From NCBI GenBank assembly GCA_017942165.1, contig JAGKSB010000014.1, positions 1 through 64,000 of the forward strand: a stretch of 64,000 bases of DNA, in the 5' to 3' direction. The first letter of the stretch is position 1. Every line of letters starts with the position of its first letter. The DNA is from Rhinopithecimicrobium faecis (lineage in GTDB: Bacteria > Bacteroidota > Bacteroidia > Sphingobacteriales > Sphingobacteriaceae). The notes under the pieces are model-generated. The model was not told the DNA's origin and ran no database searches. It saw only the letters and a program-made list of their open reading frames with translations. Below are positions 63,281-64,000 of this stretch, piece by piece. A program made the translations under genes and the position numbers.

Positions 63281-64000
63281 AGATATTACCACATACTTAG
63301 AGCAAATTGCTCCCCTACAGTATCAGGAAAGTTATGATAATTCAGGTTTACTGGTAGGTCGTGGCAATACCGAGGTCCGTAAAGTCTTGGTTTCCTTAGA
63401 CTGTACAGAGGACGTGGTTGAGGAAGCTATACAGCGCGGATGTAATTTAATTATATCTCACCATCCGATTGTGTTTAAAGGGTTAAAGCGCTTCAATGGA
63501 TCAAATTATATTGAGCGTACCGTAATAAAAGCTATTCAGCATGATATCGCTTTATACGCTATACATACCAATTTGGATGCCGTGTTGGGGGGAGTTAATA
63601 CGAAAATATCGGATAAGTTAGGCTTGCAAAATCAGGCTATCTTAGCGCCAAAAAGTGATCTACTTCAAAAATTAGTTGTCTTTGTTCCACGTGCACATGT
63701 TGATAGCGTGCGGGCGGCTTTATTTGCTGCCGGAGCCGGAGATATTGGTATACATTATGAAGAGTGCAGTTTTAATTCCGCTGGCTATGGCACCTTTAAA
63801 GCTAAGCCTGGTGCCGAACCTTTCGTTGGTGAAATTGGGGAGCAGCATCGGGAGGAAGAGACGCGCATAGAGGTCGTATTTCCAAAGCATCAAGCGCGTC
63901 GTATTTTGGTAGCGATGTATGAAGCACATCCTTATGAGGAAGTTGCCTATCAAGTTACCGCCTTATCCAACAAGCTGCAGGAAGTGGGTGCTGGGATGAT
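63270..64000 (+). CDS. Nif3-like dinuclear metal protein (partial, runs off the window)
   Basis: The first 243 codons of a Nif3/YbgI family protein (often annotated GTP cyclohydrolase I type 2 homologue). The start is fixed by AGGAGG 10 bp before the ATG. Metal-binding motifs ISHHPIVF (His64, His65), HTNLDAV (99-105) and an HPYEE motif near 232 are visible. The insert of about 100 residues (from about 120) is the PII-like domain of the longer Bacteroidota form. The 3' end is cut off at 64000. Confidence 0.9.
   Translation, partial: MKIKDITTYLEQIAPLQYQESYDNSGLLVGRGNTEVRKVLVSLDCTEDVVEEAIQRGCNLIISHHPIVFKGLKRFNGSNYIERTVIKAIQHDIALYAIHTNLDAVLGGVNTKISDKLGLQNQAILAPKSDLLQKLVVFVPRAHVDSVRAALFAAGAGDIGIHYEECSFNSAGYGTFKAKPGAEPFVGEIGEQHREEETRIEVVFPKHQARRILVAMYEAHPYEEVAYQVTALSNKLQEVGAGM

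Noticed and set aside
63683..63698. parS-like TGTTCCACGTGCACAT
   Set aside because: Only the left half matches; it lies in the Nif3-like gene and encodes VPRAH.

Overview
The window comes from a low-GC Bacteroidota chromosome, most likely family Sphingobacteriaceae. Supporting signs are TAnnTTTG-type promoters instead of -10/-35 boxes, few strong Shine-Dalgarno sequences, bacillithiol (BshC) and futalosine-menaquinone (MqnD) genes, RicT, the gliding-type lipoprotein GldH, an approximately 1060-residue SecA, and the rpmB-rpmG-DUF4295-ftsY-rimO gene order. Nearly all of the sequence is core chromosome; I see no phage, insertion sequence, CRISPR array, defence island or tRNA.

Layout. 1-1085: the extreme 5' end of a leftward 16S rRNA gene, its leader with two tandem promoters, and a 26-bp minisatellite. 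1086-10487: PIG-L-type deacetylase, glycine dehydrogenase gcvP, two tandem amidinohydrolase-fold genes (the second is ctlX), and bshC. 10604-13861: leftward operons for RimO and FtsY and for L28, L33 and a DUF4295 protein. 14361-20039: recO, cold-shock protein, a SIMPL/DUF4112/DUF4359/pseudouridine-synthase operon, a TonB-receptor pseudogene, and gcvT. 20186-25232: small membrane proteins, rhodanese, M28 and M20 peptidases, GNAT, a thiamine-pyrophosphokinase-like protein, and a SPOR protein. 25307-30554: secA, mqnD, a small membrane protein, surE. 30676-33420: a compact kduI-DUF4861-kduD uronate set. 33484-35520: yicC-gmk-nadD. 35581-47377: dedA and dnaN, holB, ricT, gldH, lpxK, dnaA, dxs, scpA. 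47428-51169: a calcineurin-like phosphoesterase, thiL, nadA. 51170-52821: a 1.65-kb gene-free AT-rich region with clustered DnaA boxes. 52822-64000: nadB, gamma-carbonic anhydrase, Ig-like lipoprotein, mnmG, two parS sites, an ABC-F protein, apaG, an RsmI-like methylase, an alpha/beta-hydrolase remnant, a small membrane protein, and a partial Nif3-like gene.

The main theme is a replication-origin neighbourhood. dnaA, dnaN, holB and scpA lie close to a DnaA-box cluster between the divergent nadA and nadB genes. A perfect ParB-binding palindrome plus a near-perfect second one lie beside mnmG, and an rRNA operon begins at the left edge. The strongest candidates for overlooked biology are therefore non-coding: the nadA/nadB origin candidate with its GGCC-containing degenerate repeats, a second DnaA-box cluster upstream of dnaA with an 18-bp palindrome, the parS pair, and the rRNA leader. 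Among proteins, the most unusual are a TPK-like protein that has lost the family's catalytic motifs, a PIG-L protein with two in-frame minisatellites, and two genes wrecked by internal deletions (TonB receptor, alpha/beta hydrolase). I did not find a clearly new multi-gene system. All functional calls rest on reading the translated sequence and recalled family knowledge, not on searches.
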